Counted from the first letter of the stretch, positions 7,343-15,696 are shown. The stretch is DNA of 64,000 nt from Amycolatopsis anabasis (GCF_009765355.1 NZ_VTHK01000019.1:62001-126000), one strand, 5' to 3'. Notes: a model not told the origin generated them from the sequence alone. Numbers and translations are program-made.

Positions 7343-8837
7343 GGTCCACTCCTTCGATGTCGGCCACCAGATCACCGTCGGTCCAGCCCGCCTGGTGTTC
7401 GGCGGCCAGGCGCCCGGAGCGCAGCACGAGCACCCGGTCGCTGGGCCGCAGATCGTCCAGTTCGTCGCTGACGATCAGCACGGCCTTGCCTTCGGTGCGC
7501 ACCCGCTCGACGACCGCGAGCAGGGCCTCCTTGGACTTCACGTCGACCCCGGCGGTCGGGTTGATCAGCACCAGCACGTCCGGGTCGCGGGCCAGCGCCC
7601 GGGCCAGCACGACCTTCTGCTGGTTGCCGCCGGACAGATCGGACACCGGCTGGTCCGGGCTCGCGGCGACGATGTCGTAGTCGGTCAGCGCCCGGCTCGC
7701 CTTCGCGTGCCGCGCACCGGGGGACGCGGTGCCCGCCGGGCCCATCCTGTCCAAAATGGACATAGTGGCGTTGTCCGCGATGGACAGACCGAGGACCAGG
7801 CCCTGCTGGTGGCGGTCCCGGGGCACGCAGCCGATCCCGGCGCGCAGCGCGGCGCCGACGTCCCCCGGGCGCAGCGGCTTCCCGGCCACGACGATCGATC
7901 CGGACCGGGGCCTGCGCAGGCCGTACAGGGTTTCCGCGAGCTGGTGCTTACCGCTCGCGTTGCTCCCGGCCAGCCCGAGCACCTCGCCCCGGCGCAGAAC
8001 GAAGGACACGCGCGAGAACGCGTCCCCGGACAGGTCCCGCACGGCGAGCGCCTCCTCGGTCGCGGTCAGGGGTTCGCGGTCCGCGGCGTCCCGCACGGTC
8101 AGGCCGCCCCGCTCGCCGGTCATCGCGTCGACCAGTTCGGCGCGGGACAGCTCGGCCACCGGCGCGGTCAGCACGTGCCGCGCGTCGCGGAGCACGGTGA
8201 CCGCCTGGCACACCTCGTACACCTCCTGCAGGTGGTGCGAGATGAACAGGAAGGTCACCCCGGCGGCCTGCAGTTCGCGCATGCGCCCGAACAGCCGCTC
8301 GATCGCCTGGCTGTCCAGTTGCGCGGTCGGTTCGTCCAGCACGATGAACCGGGCGCCGTAGGACAGGGCGCGGGCGATCTCCACCAGCTGGCGGTCCTCC
8401 ACGGAAAGCTCGCCGGCGGGCACGTCCGGATCGACCGCGACGCCCCATTCCCCGAGCAGTTCCTCCGCCTGGCGGCGCAACTTCGACCAGCTGATCACGA
8501 ACCGGCGGGCGGGCTGCCGGTTGAGGAAGAGGTTCTCCGCGACGGTCAGCTGCGGGATCACCGTGGAATGCTGGTAGACGCAGGCGACCCGGCGCCGCCA
8601 CGCCTCCCGGTCGGCCAGCGGCGGCGCCACCTCCCCGCCGAACGCCACCGTCCCGTTGTCCGGTTTGGACAGTCCGGTGAGGATGGACACCAGGGTCGAC
8701 TTCCCGGCCCCGTTCCGCCCGACCAGCGCGTGCGACTCCCCCGTCCGCACGGTCAGGCTCACGTCCCGCAACGCCACCGTCGGCCCGAACCGCCGCCCCA
8801 CCCCGCTCGCCTCGACGACCGGTACCGCCGTGGTCAT
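7335..8837 (-). CDS. Sugar ABC transporter ATP-binding protein, tandem ATPase domains (RbsA type)
   Basis: A 500-residue protein with two fused ATPase domains. The first (residues about 5-235) has a normal Walker A GRNGAGKST, signature ELSVEDRQLVEIARAL and Walker B FIVLDEPTAQLD. The second (about 255-495) keeps the signature DLSGGNQQKVVLARAL but has an altered Walker A, GSNASGKHQ, and an altered Walker B, VLVLINPTAGVD, where the catalytic acidic pair is replaced by Ile-Asn. Degeneracy of one site is common in this class. ATG at 8837 overlaps the binding-protein stop (ATGA), and its own stop overlaps the permease GTG. It energises uptake of the pathway sugar. Confidence 0.92.
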   Translation of the reverse strand: MTTAVPVVEASGVGRRFGPTVALRDVSLTVRTGESHALVGRNGAGKSTLVSILTGLSKPDNGTVAFGGEVAPPLADREAWRRRVACVYQHSTVIPQLTVAENLFLNRQPARRFVISWSKLRRQAEELLGEWGVAVDPDVPAGELSVEDRQLVEIARALSYGARFIVLDEPTAQLDSQAIERLFGRMRELQAAGVTFLFISHHLQEVYEVCQAVTVLRDARHVLTAPVAELSRAELVDAMTGERGGLTVRDAADREPLTATEEALAVRDLSGDAFSRVSFVLRRGEVLGLAGSNASGKHQLAETLYGLRRPRSGSIVVAGKPLRPGDVGAALRAGIGCVPRDRHQQGLVLGLSIADNATMSILDRMGPAGTASPGARHAKASRALTDYDIVAASPDQPVSDLSGGNQQKVVLARALARDPDVLVLINPTAGVDVKSKEALLAVVERVRTEGKAVLIVSDELDDLRPSDRVLVLRSGRLAAEHQAGWTDGDLVADIEGVDRD

Positions 8838-9871
8838 AGGTTGTTTCCCCAGAGGGCCTTGTCGTCGACGTTGGCCTTGGTGACGACCGGGGCGGGGAGC
8901 TGGTCCTCCAGGATGCCGGGGCGGGTTTCCACGATCGTGCTGCCGTGATCGGTGGGGCCGGGTTTGAAGGTCTCCCCCGCCATCGCCTTCTTGATCCAGT
9001 ACATCCCGTACTTCGCGTAGTCGTCGGCGGGCTGGGACACCGTGGCGTCGAGTTCGCCCTTGCGGATCGCGTCCAGCTCCTGCGGGATGCCGTCGTTGCT
9101 GACCAGCACCACGTGCCTGGGGTCGCCGACCGGGAACATCAGGTTCTTGCGCTGCAACGCCTGCAGGGTCGGCGCGAGGTACACCCCGCCCGCCTGCAGG
9201 TACACCGCCTTGATGTCCGGGTTCGAGGTCAGCAGGCCCTCCAGGCCCGACGCCGCCTTCTCCGCCTTCCACTCGGCGGGCACCTCGAGCACGGTCACCC
9301 CGGGGTACTTCGCCTTCATGCATTCGCGGAACGCCTCCGAGCGCTCCCGGCCGTTGACCGAGGCGAGGTCGCCCATGACCTGCACGACCTTGCCCTGGTT
9401 GACCTTCTCCCCGATCGCGTCGCACGCCTTGGTGCCGTACGCCTTGTTGTCCGCGCGCACGACGATGGCCACCTTGCCGCCCTCCGGCGCCACGTCCACC
9501 GCCACCACCGGCACGCCCTTGCGTTCGGCCTGGGCGAGCCCGGCCACCACGGCCGCCGAGTCCAGCGGGGTCACCACCAGCCCCTTGACGCCCTGGTTGA
9601 GCAGGTTGTTCAGATCGGTGATGAGCTTGGTCGGATCGCTGTTGGCGTTGACCGTGGGCAGCGCCTCGACACCCTGCTGCTGGGCCATCTTGGGCACGTA
9701 GTTGTTGTAGGACTGCCAGAACGGCGAGGTCAGCAGCGGCACGGTCGCGCCGACCTTGCCGCCCTGGCCACCATTGTCCGCGGCCGACTTGTCCTTTGTG
9801 GACCCACATCCGCTCACCGCGAGGGCGAGCACCGCGGCCGCCGTGACGGCCTGCAGCACCTTCTTCCGCAC
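8834..9871 (-). CDS. Sugar ABC transporter substrate-binding lipoprotein (periplasmic-binding-protein type 1 fold)
   Basis: A 345-residue lipoprotein. The signal peptide MRKKVLQAVTAAAVLALAVS ends in a lipobox VSGC with C22 as the lipidation site, followed by a short Gly/Lys/Asp linker. The mature part has the RbsB/LacI-like fold, with NLLNQGVKGLVVTPLDSAA and YGTKACDAIGEKVNQGKVV typical of sugar-binding proteins. It should deliver the sugar to the permease. The gene sits 27 bases after the SDR gene and overlaps the ATPase start by four bases. Sugar identity cannot be read from sequence; the enzyme neighbours suggest L-fucose or a similar 6-deoxy/pentose sugar. Confidence 0.9.
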   Translation of the reverse strand: MRKKVLQAVTAAAVLALAVSGCGSTKDKSAADNGGQGGKVGATVPLLTSPFWQSYNNYVPKMAQQQGVEALPTVNANSDPTKLITDLNNLLNQGVKGLVVTPLDSAAVVAGLAQAERKGVPVVAVDVAPEGGKVAIVVRADNKAYGTKACDAIGEKVNQGKVVQVMGDLASVNGRERSEAFRECMKAKYPGVTVLEVPAEWKAEKAASGLEGLLTSNPDIKAVYLQAGGVYLAPTLQALQRKNLMFPVGDPRHVVLVSNDGIPQELDAIRKGELDATVSQPADDYAKYGMYWIKKAMAGETFKPGPTDHGSTIVETRPGILEDQLPAPVVTKANVDDKALWGNNL

Positions 9872-9898
9872 CGCATCCTCCTTGATGCCTCGGGCGTG

Positions 9899-10654
9899 TC
9901 AGTTCCGGGCCGGCCCGCGGGGTCGCAGGCCGTACATGCCGCCGTCGACGGCCAGGGTCGTGCCGGTCGTCGAACCGGACAGCGGGCTCGCCAGGTAGGC
10001 GATCGCGTTCGCCACTTCTTCCGCGGTGACCAGGCGGCCGATCGGCTGGCGCGCCTGGAGCGCGGCGCGTTCGGCCGCCGGATCGGCCGCGGCGTCGAGC
10101 AGGCGGCCGATCCAGGGCGTGTCGACCGTTCCGGGGCACACGCAGTTCACCCGGATCCGGTCCGGCAGGTGATCGGTGGCCATGGCCAGGGTCAGCGACA
10201 GCACGGCGCCCTTGCTGGCCGAGTACAGGGCGCGGTTCGGCAGCCCGGCCCAGGCCGCGATCGAGCACGTGTTCACCACGGCCGCGTGCTCCGACCGGCG
10301 CAGGTGCGGCAAGGCGGCGGCGCTCACCCGGGCCATGCCGACCACGTTCACGTCGAGCACCCGGTGCCACTCCTCGCCGGAGTTCGCGGCCACGTCGCCC
10401 TGCGCGCCGATGCCCGCGTTGTTGACCAGGACGTCGATCCCGCCGAACCGTTCGGCCACCGCGTCGATCGCGGCGGTGACCTCGTCGTCGTTCGTGACGT
10501 CGCAGCGGAACCCGGTGAGCGGCTCGGCCACCTCGGGCTCCCGGTCGAGCACCGCCACCGAGGCGCCGCGCGCGCTCAGGGTTTCCGCCGCCGCGCGGCC
10601 GATCCCGGAGGCGCCCCCGGTGACCACGGCGACCAGACCCGCGAAGTCGGTCAT
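9899..10654 (-). CDS. SDR-family dehydrogenase, 2-keto-3-deoxy-L-fuconate dehydrogenase-like
   Basis: A 251-residue classical short-chain dehydrogenase. It shows the cofactor motif TGGASGIG (residues about 12-19), NNAG, the catalytic Ser region NTCSIAAW and YSASK with the active Tyr and Lys, and the C-terminal DGGMYGL. In the L-fucose pathway an SDR oxidises 2-keto-3-deoxy-L-fuconate at C4 to the 2,4-diketo acid, which the FAH-family enzyme then splits. The ATG at 10654 overlaps the dehydratase stop by four bases. Position between the dehydratase and the transporter supports this role; the activity itself is inferred from context. Confidence 0.84.
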   Translation of the reverse strand: MTDFAGLVAVVTGGASGIGRAAAETLSARGASVAVLDREPEVAEPLTGFRCDVTNDDEVTAAIDAVAERFGGIDVLVNNAGIGAQGDVAANSGEEWHRVLDVNVVGMARVSAAALPHLRRSEHAAVVNTCSIAAWAGLPNRALYSASKGAVLSLTLAMATDHLPDRIRVNCVCPGTVDTPWIGRLLDAAADPAAERAALQARQPIGRLVTAEEVANAIAYLASPLSGSTTGTTLAVDGGMYGLRPRGPARN

Positions 10655-11952
10655 CGCGCTTCCTCCGTCCACTCTGGACCGTCCGGGTACCGGAAGCGGC
10701 GCAGCGTCGCGTCGTGCATCCGCGCGGAGAACCCGGGGGCGGTCGGGGCGAGATACCGGCCGTCGCGCACCACGGCCGGATCGGTGAAATGCTCGTGCAG
10801 GTGGTCGACCCATTCGATGGTCCGGTCGGCGTCGGTGCCGGAGACCGCGACGAAGTCGAACATCGACAGGTGCCGGACCATCTCGCACAGTCCGACCCCG
10901 CCCGCGTGCGGGCAGACCGGGACGCCGAATTTGGCCGCCAGCAACAGGATCGCCACGTTCTCGTTGATCCCGCCGACCCGGCACGCGTCCAGTTGCAGCA
11001 CCGAGATCGCCTTCGCCTGCAGGAGCTGCTTGAAGATCACCCGGTTCTGCACGTGCTCCCCGGTGGCGACCCGGATCTCCCCGAGCGCCTCGGCGATCAC
11101 CCGGTGCCCGAGCACGTCGTCCGGCGAGGTCGGTTCCTCGATCCAGTACGGTTCGTACGGCGCGAGCGCCCGCATCCACTCGATCGCGGTGCCGACGTCC
11201 CAGCGCTGGTTGGCGTCCACCGCGATCCGCACGCCCTTGCCGACGGTTTCCCGGGCCAGCTTCATCCGGCGCACGTCGTCGTCGAGATCGCCGCCCACCT
11301 TCAGCTTGATCATGTCGAAGCCGTCGGCGACCGCCTGCTTGGCGAGCCGGACCAGTTTGGCGTCGGCGTAGCCGAGCCAGCCGGGCGAGGTGGTGTAGGC
11401 GCGGTAGCCCTCGGCGAGCATCCGCGCGGTCCGCTCCGCGCGTCCCGGTTCGGCGGCGCGCAGGATGTCCAGCGCGTCCTGCTCGGTGAGCGCGTCGGTG
11501 AGGTAGCGGAAATCGACCAGCCCGGCTACCTGCTCCGGGCTCATCTCCGCCAGGAACCTCCACAGTGGACGATCCGCGCGCCGGGCCGCGAGGTCCCAGG
11601 CGGCGTTGACCACCGCGCCGATCGCCATGTGCGCGACGCCCTTCTCCGGGCCGAGCCAGCGCAACTGGCTGTCCCCGACCAGCGTGGCCGACAGCTCGGC
11701 GAGCGCGGCGGCGTCCTCGGGCACCGCCCGGCCGACCAGGTGCTCCCGCAACGCCCCGATCGCGGCGGCCTGCACGTCGTTGCCGCGGCCGATGGTGAAG
11801 GCCAGGCCGTAGCCGTCCGGACCGCCGTCGGTGTGCAGTACGACGTAGGCGGCCGAGTAGTCCGGGTCCGGGTTCATCGCGTCCGACCCGTCCAGCTCGC
11901 GGGAGGTCGGGAACCGGACGTCCAGGACCTCCATCCCGGTGATCCTCGCCAT
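10651..11952 (-). CDS. L-fuconate dehydratase, enolase superfamily
   Basis: A 433-residue enolase-superfamily enzyme, the length expected for L-fuconate dehydratase. The start MARITGMEVLDVRFPTSREL and the segment SDAMNPDPDYSAAYV match that family. Active-site motifs are present in order: MIKLKVGGD (KxK base), AVDANQRW (metal Asp), WIEEPTSPDD (metal Glu), ATGEHVQNR (metal Glu) and CPHAGGVGL (His). The reaction dehydrates L-fuconate to 2-keto-3-deoxy-L-fuconate. It begins one base after the FAH-gene stop and overlaps the SDR start by four bases. The strong match to this subgroup is the main reason for naming the whole pathway L-fucose. Confidence 0.9.
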   Translation of the reverse strand: MARITGMEVLDVRFPTSRELDGSDAMNPDPDYSAAYVVLHTDGGPDGYGLAFTIGRGNDVQAAAIGALREHLVGRAVPEDAAALAELSATLVGDSQLRWLGPEKGVAHMAIGAVVNAAWDLAARRADRPLWRFLAEMSPEQVAGLVDFRYLTDALTEQDALDILRAAEPGRAERTARMLAEGYRAYTTSPGWLGYADAKLVRLAKQAVADGFDMIKLKVGGDLDDDVRRMKLARETVGKGVRIAVDANQRWDVGTAIEWMRALAPYEPYWIEEPTSPDDVLGHRVIAEALGEIRVATGEHVQNRVIFKQLLQAKAISVLQLDACRVGGINENVAILLLAAKFGVPVCPHAGGVGLCEMVRHLSMFDFVAVSGTDADRTIEWVDHLHEHFTDPAVVRDGRYLAPTAPGFSARMHDATLRRFRYPDGPEWTEEAR

Positions 11953-11953
11953 G

Positions 11954-12823
11954 TCAGGCCCGCCCGATGCGCTGGCGCTGGCGGCCGAGGCCGTCGATCT
12001 CCAGCTCCACGACGTCGCCGTCGCGCAGGTACGGCTTCGGTTCCGGCTGCCCGAGCGCGACGCCCTGCGGGGTGCCGGTGTTGATCAGGTCACCGGGACG
12101 CAGGACCATGAACTGGCTGAGATAGCGCACGATCTCGGCGACCGTGAAGATCATGTCCTTTGTGGACGAACCCTGCCAGGGCTTTCCGTTGACCCACAGC
12201 CGGAGCCCGAGCTCCTGCGGATCGGCGACCTCGTCCGCGGGCACCAGCCAGGGTCCCAGGGGGTTGAAGGTCTCGCAGGACTTGCCCTTGTCCCAGGTGC
12301 CGCCCCGCTCGAGCTGGAACTCGCGTTCGGACACGTCGTGCGAGAGCACGTACCCGGCGACGCAGGCCAGCGCCTCCTCCGGTCCGGACAGGTACCGCGC
12401 GGTGCGGCCGATGACCACGCCGAGTTCGACCTCCCAGTCGGTGCTGGTCGAGCCGCGCGGGACGAGCACGGTGTCGTACGGACCGACGACGACGTCCGGC
12501 GCCTTCAGAAACACGACCGGTTCGTCCGGAAGCGGGGCGCCGGTCTCCGCCGCGTGCCCGCGGTAGTTCAGCCCGATGCAGACGATCTTCCCCGGCCGCG
12601 CCAGCGGCGGGCCGACGCGGGACCGGCTGCCGTCGCCGGGTTCACCGGGGACCTCGTCCAGTTCCCCGCGCCGCAGCGCCTCCCGGACCCGCGCCACGCC
12701 GTCCGCCGCGAGGAACGCGCCGTCGAGATCGGCGGTGAGCGGACTCAGGTCGTGGAGCGTGCCGCCATCGGCACGGACGAAGGGACGTTCGCTTCCCGGT
12801 TCACCGAGACGCAGCAGGTGCAC
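11954..12823 (-). CDS. Fumarylacetoacetate hydrolase family protein, 2,4-diketo-3-deoxy-L-fuconate hydrolase-like
   Basis: A 289-residue FAH-family hydrolase. The catalytic domain starts at about residue 75 (GKIVCIGLNYRGHAAETG) and holds the metal-binding set DWEVELGVVIG and LSHDVSEREFQ, then GPWLVPADEV and NTGTPQGVALG. In L-fucose catabolism this family hydrolyses the 2,4-diketo acid to pyruvate and L-lactate. The GTG at 12823 is chosen because GGGAGGAA lies just upstream; longer in-frame starts run into the operator region. It is the first gene of a six-gene operon (FAH, dehydratase, SDR, binding protein, ATPase, permease). Confidence 0.85.
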   Translation of the reverse strand: MHLLRLGEPGSERPFVRADGGTLHDLSPLTADLDGAFLAADGVARVREALRRGELDEVPGEPGDGSRSRVGPPLARPGKIVCIGLNYRGHAAETGAPLPDEPVVFLKAPDVVVGPYDTVLVPRGSTSTDWEVELGVVIGRTARYLSGPEEALACVAGYVLSHDVSEREFQLERGGTWDKGKSCETFNPLGPWLVPADEVADPQELGLRLWVNGKPWQGSSTKDMIFTVAEIVRYLSQFMVLRPGDLINTGTPQGVALGQPEPKPYLRDGDVVELEIDGLGRQRQRIGRA

Positions 12824-12851
12824 GGAGATTCCTCCCGCCAGGTCGGAGCAG

Positions 12852-12862
12852 ACATCCGATGT
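12852..12862. promoter_or_regulatory. Candidate operator in front of the second fucose operon
   Basis: ACATCCGATGT is a perfect palindrome with five-base arms about one centre base, located 29 bases upstream of the FAH start codon. A one-mismatch copy lies at 5399-5409 between the mutarotase operon and the FadR-type regulator. Site size and position suit a FadR-type GntR dimer. Binding is inferred. Confidence 0.5.
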
Positions 12863-12929
12863 ATAGCGCACCTGACGTGAGGAATCTAGGGGCCTTGGTC
12901 GAGTCGTAACCCCACAACGCCCAAATTGG

Positions 12930-13412
12930 TCAGATCAGTTCTTTCTGGAACCAGTGCTCCGCGTACTTGTCGTCGTTGAACGGCTCGACCTCGGCATACC
13001 CGTGCTTGGCGTAGAGGGCGCGCGCCTCGACGAGATCGTCGCGGGTGTCCAGCCGGATCCTGGCGACCCCCAGTTCCCGCGCGGCCGCCTCGGCGGCGTC
13101 GAGGAGCCGCGAACCGCCGCCGCGCCCGCGCGCGTCGGCGCGGACGAACATCCGGGTCAGCTCGGCGAGTTCCGGAGCGACCAGCCGCAGGCCGACGCAG
13201 CCGACGATCCGGCCCGCGTGCCGGGCCGCCAGGAAGACCCCGGTCGGCGGCACGAGGTCGTCGCTGGGATCCTCGGCCAGGGCCGTGTCGATCTCCCGCT
13301 CGGTCGCCGGCCGCCCGTAGTACCGGCTGGCCACGTCGTCGAAGTAGTCCCGCAGCACCGCGCGGGCGTCGGCGTGGTCGATCGGCAGCGGGGCGATGGT
13401 CGGAGTTCGCAC
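12930..13412 (-). CDS. GNAT-family N-acetyltransferase
   Basis: A 160-residue acetyltransferase of the GNAT fold. The acetyl-CoA-binding motif A is seen as MFVRADARGRGGGSRLLDAA (about residues 91-110), followed by ARIRLDTRDDLVEARALYAKHGYAEV, the usual motif B with the conserved Tyr. The acceptor substrate is unknown. I placed the start at the GTG at 13412, before the first conserved strand; a longer form to 13472 is possible and no strong ribosome binding site decides it. The gene stands alone, convergent-free, between the fucose operon promoter and a small acidic-protein gene. Confidence 0.8.
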   Translation of the reverse strand: MRTPTIAPLPIDHADARAVLRDYFDDVASRYYGRPATEREIDTALAEDPSDDLVPPTGVFLAARHAGRIVGCVGLRLVAPELAELTRMFVRADARGRGGGSRLLDAAEAAARELGVARIRLDTRDDLVEARALYAKHGYAEVEPFNDDKYAEHWFQKELI

Positions 13413-13443
13413 GGAAACATCATCACCGACCGCGTCCAGCGAT

Positions 13444-13656
13444 TTATCCGGTGCGCAGGGCGAGCAGCGCACCCAGCCCCAGCTCCACGATGGCCTCCAG
13501 GTTCTCGCGGTCCACGTGCAGGATGAAGTCGCCGGGTTCCCCGAAGTAGAGGGTCACGCAGTTGTTCTCCCGATCGACCTCGAACCGCTTGGCGACCTCG
13601 CCGCCCAGCTCCACCCAGGTTTCCACCGACACACCAGTCTGCGCATACAACGACAT
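13444..13656 (-). CDS. Small conserved acidic protein next to XRE/DUF397 pair
   Basis: A 70-residue protein that I cannot assign to a named family. It starts at an ATG with GAGAGGGG nearby, is acidic overall (several Glu and Asp, for example ETWVELGGEVAKRFEVDREN), and ends in a hydrophobic stretch VELGLGALLALRTG. It has no signal peptide or membrane anchor. It is divergent from the helix-turn-helix regulator at 13796 across a 139-base region that probably holds both promoters. Similar small genes are often found beside XRE/DUF397 regulator pairs in actinomycetes, so a role in that module is possible but unproven. Confidence 0.65.
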   Translation of the reverse strand: MSLYAQTGVSVETWVELGGEVAKRFEVDRENNCVTLYFGEPGDFILHVDRENLEAIVELGLGALLALRTG

Positions 13657-13795
13657 GACTGTCCCCTCTCGCGAAGCCTGGATAAGGTCGGGTCGCGAAA
13701 GCCCGACCGTCGCCAGTAAAATGAGGTTACGGCGACAGTCGGCCTTAAGCTACCGTCCATCGGGTGACGGCGGTCCGTAACGAGAGGTCGGGACG

Positions 13796-14662
13796 ATGGC
13801 ACAGGCTCGCCAGACGTTCGAACGTCGGCAACTCGGTCTCACCCTGCGCCGCCTGCGCGAACGCGCCGGAAAAACCCAGCAGGCCGCGGCCAACGCGATC
13901 GGGAAGGTGCGCTCGCGGGTGGTCCAACTGGAGGAGGGTACGGCTACCGCCAGTCAGGGCGATCTGACCAAACTCCTCGACTTCTATCGCGTGACCGACG
14001 AAGCCGAACGTCAGACCGTGCTCGACTTCGGCGTGCAGACACGGAAACGTCAACGGCGCGGACCACACCACGACCTGCTTCCGGACGCATATCAGCGATT
14101 CGCCGATCTGGAGGCCAGCGCCTCCGAGATCAACAGCGCGGAACCGGGCATCATCCCGGGCTTGCTCCAGTCACCGAGCTACGTGCGCGCCCTGTTCGCC
14201 GAGGCCGAAGGGGTGCTTTGGGAACACGGCGCCAAGGAAGCGGCCGAGCGACTGGAGTTCCGCCTCAACCGGCAGAACCGCATCTGGGACGCCCCGAACC
14301 AGCCGATCATGCGGTTCGTGATCAGCGAGGACGCCGTGCGCGCGAACATGGGCCCCGGCGTCATGCGCGAACAGATGGAGCACATACTGTCCCTGCTGAA
14401 CGAACGTCCAATGTTGACGGTCCGGATACTCCGGACGGATACCTACGGCAACCCGATCCGAGGAGGCGGTTTCCAGGTCTTCGACTTCGGCAGCCGGGGG
14501 AGGCCAATCGGCCTGGCGACGAATTCGTTCGGCCCCTCGACGTACTTCGACGACGTGAACGAAGTCGCCCAGATGCTGCGCGCGTTCCACCGAATCTGGG
14601 AACTGTCCCTGAGCCGGGAGGAAACCCGGAACCTGATCGAGCACATCGCCAAGGAGCAGTGA
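13796..14662 (+). CDS. Helix-turn-helix regulator with DUF5753-type effector domain
   Basis: A 288-residue regulator. Residues about 10-75 form an XRE-type helix-turn-helix (LGLTLRRLRERAGKTQQAAA, then RSRVVQLEEG), and residues about 105-280 match the large C-terminal domain of the actinomycete family that includes WhiJ-like proteins, with EPGIIPGLLQSPSYVRALF and the FDFGSRG and STYFDDVNEV segments. These proteins often control development or antibiotic production and usually work with a DUF397 partner. The partner follows immediately: its GTG starts on the base after this gene's TGA. Target genes cannot be seen from sequence. Confidence 0.88.
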   Translation: MAQARQTFERRQLGLTLRRLRERAGKTQQAAANAIGKVRSRVVQLEEGTATASQGDLTKLLDFYRVTDEAERQTVLDFGVQTRKRQRRGPHHDLLPDAYQRFADLEASASEINSAEPGIIPGLLQSPSYVRALFAEAEGVLWEHGAKEAAERLEFRLNRQNRIWDAPNQPIMRFVISEDAVRANMGPGVMREQMEHILSLLNERPMLTVRILRTDTYGNPIRGGGFQVFDFGSRGRPIGLATNSFGPSTYFDDVNEVAQMLRAFHRIWELSLSREETRNLIEHIAKEQ

Positions 14663-14854
14663 GTGGAAGCTGGTTGGTTCAAGAGCACACACAGCACCAC
14701 CAAGAACGACAGTTGTGTGGAAGTGCGGTTCATCGCCACCGCGGTCGAGGTACGCGACACGAAGGACCGCCCAGGAGGAACGCTTTCGTTCGCTTCGGCG
14801 GCGTGGCGGGGCTTGCTCGAATCCACGAAGTCCGGTCGCGCCGGCCTCCGGTAG
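14663..14854 (+). CDS. DUF397 domain small protein
   Basis: A 63-residue protein with the whole DUF397 domain: GWFKSTHSTTKNDSCVEVRF at the start, VEVRDTKDRPGGTLSFA in the middle and AAWRGLLES near the end. DUF397 proteins are small partners, possibly antagonists, of the XRE/DUF5753 regulator encoded next to them, which is the case here with no gap between the two genes. The start is GTG. Its TAG lies one base from the stop of the convergent SDR gene, so there is no room for a separate terminator. Confidence 0.86.
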   Translation: MEAGWFKSTHSTTKNDSCVEVRFIATAVEVRDTKDRPGGTLSFASAAWRGLLESTKSGRAGLR

Positions 14855-14855
14855 C

Positions 14856-15674
14856 TCAGACCAGGCCGCGTTTGGCGGCGAGCATCACCACGCGCTGGTA
14901 GGCGGGGCCGAGGATCCGGGGCAGTGCGTCGACCACGTACGCGTCCGCGCCGATCAGGATCTTCGGGCGGCGGCGGGCCACCCCGCGCAGGATGACCTTG
15001 GCCGCCGTCTCCGGGGAGGTACGCGCGATCCGGTCGAAGCTGCGGGCGAGATCCTTGACGTCGTAGCCGGAGGTCGCCCGGCTGTCCCGGGCGATGTTGG
15101 TCCGGATCCCGCCGGGGTGCACGCAACTGACGCCGACCGGGTGCTTGGCGATGATCATCTCCTGGCGCAGCGCCTCGGTGAAGCCGCGGACCGCGAACTT
15201 CGTGGCGTTGTAGGCGCCCTGGGTCGGCACCGAGATGAACCCGAAAACGCTCGAAATGTTGACCAGGTACCCGTCGCCCGAGGAGATCAGGTGCGGCAGG
15301 AACGCCTTGGTCCCGTGCACCACACCCCAGAAGTTGATGCCGAAGATCCATTCGAGCTGTTCGAAGTCCAGCCGCTCGACCGTGCCGGTCATCGCCACCC
15401 CGGCGTTGTTGACCACCAGGTTGACCCCGCCGAAGTGCTCGGCGACCTCGTCGGCGTGCGCCAGCACGGCACCTCGATCGGCGACGTCGAGCTGGTAGGA
15501 CTTGGCCTCCGCTCCGGCCTTCTCCGCGTGGGCGGCGGTGTCGGCGGCGCGGGCGGCGTCCACATCGGACAGCGCGAGCCGGGCTCCCCGGGCGGCCAGG
15601 TCCAGCGCGAGGGCCCGGCCGATGCCCGATCCGGCCCCGGTGATCACGGCGACCTTGCCCGCGAAGTTCTGCAT
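14856..15674 (-). CDS. SDR-family oxidoreductase
   Basis: A 272-residue short-chain dehydrogenase with TGAGSGIG (residues about 12-19), NNAG, NISSVFGF and YNATK as cofactor and catalytic motifs. The C-terminal extension (VILRGVARRRPKILIGADAY) is typical of a mycobacterial/actinomycete group of SDRs acting on lipid or acyl substrates. The ATG at 15674 is preferred over one six codons upstream because GAGGTGCGGGT precedes it. It is divergent from the saccharopine-dehydrogenase-like gene; their shared promoter region carries a perfect 17-base palindrome. Substrate unknown. Confidence 0.85.
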   Translation of the reverse strand: MQNFAGKVAVITGAGSGIGRALALDLAARGARLALSDVDAARAADTAAHAEKAGAEAKSYQLDVADRGAVLAHADEVAEHFGGVNLVVNNAGVAMTGTVERLDFEQLEWIFGINFWGVVHGTKAFLPHLISSGDGYLVNISSVFGFISVPTQGAYNATKFAVRGFTEALRQEMIIAKHPVGVSCVHPGGIRTNIARDSRATSGYDVKDLARSFDRIARTSPETAAKVILRGVARRRPKILIGADAYVVDALPRILGPAYQRVVMLAAKRGLV

Positions 15675-15696
15675 ACCCGCACCTCTCGCCAATATG

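Noticed and set aside
7335..10370. A single 1011-codon minus-strand frame covering ATPase and binding protein
   Set aside because: Only the part from 8837 down is the ATPase; the upstream part is an out-of-frame reading of the binding-protein and SDR genes, which have their own frames with signal peptide and motifs.
14663..14854. Toxin-antitoxin pair (XRE plus small protein)
   Set aside because: The small protein is a DUF397 domain and the regulator has a DUF5753-type domain, a known regulator pair and not a toxin system.
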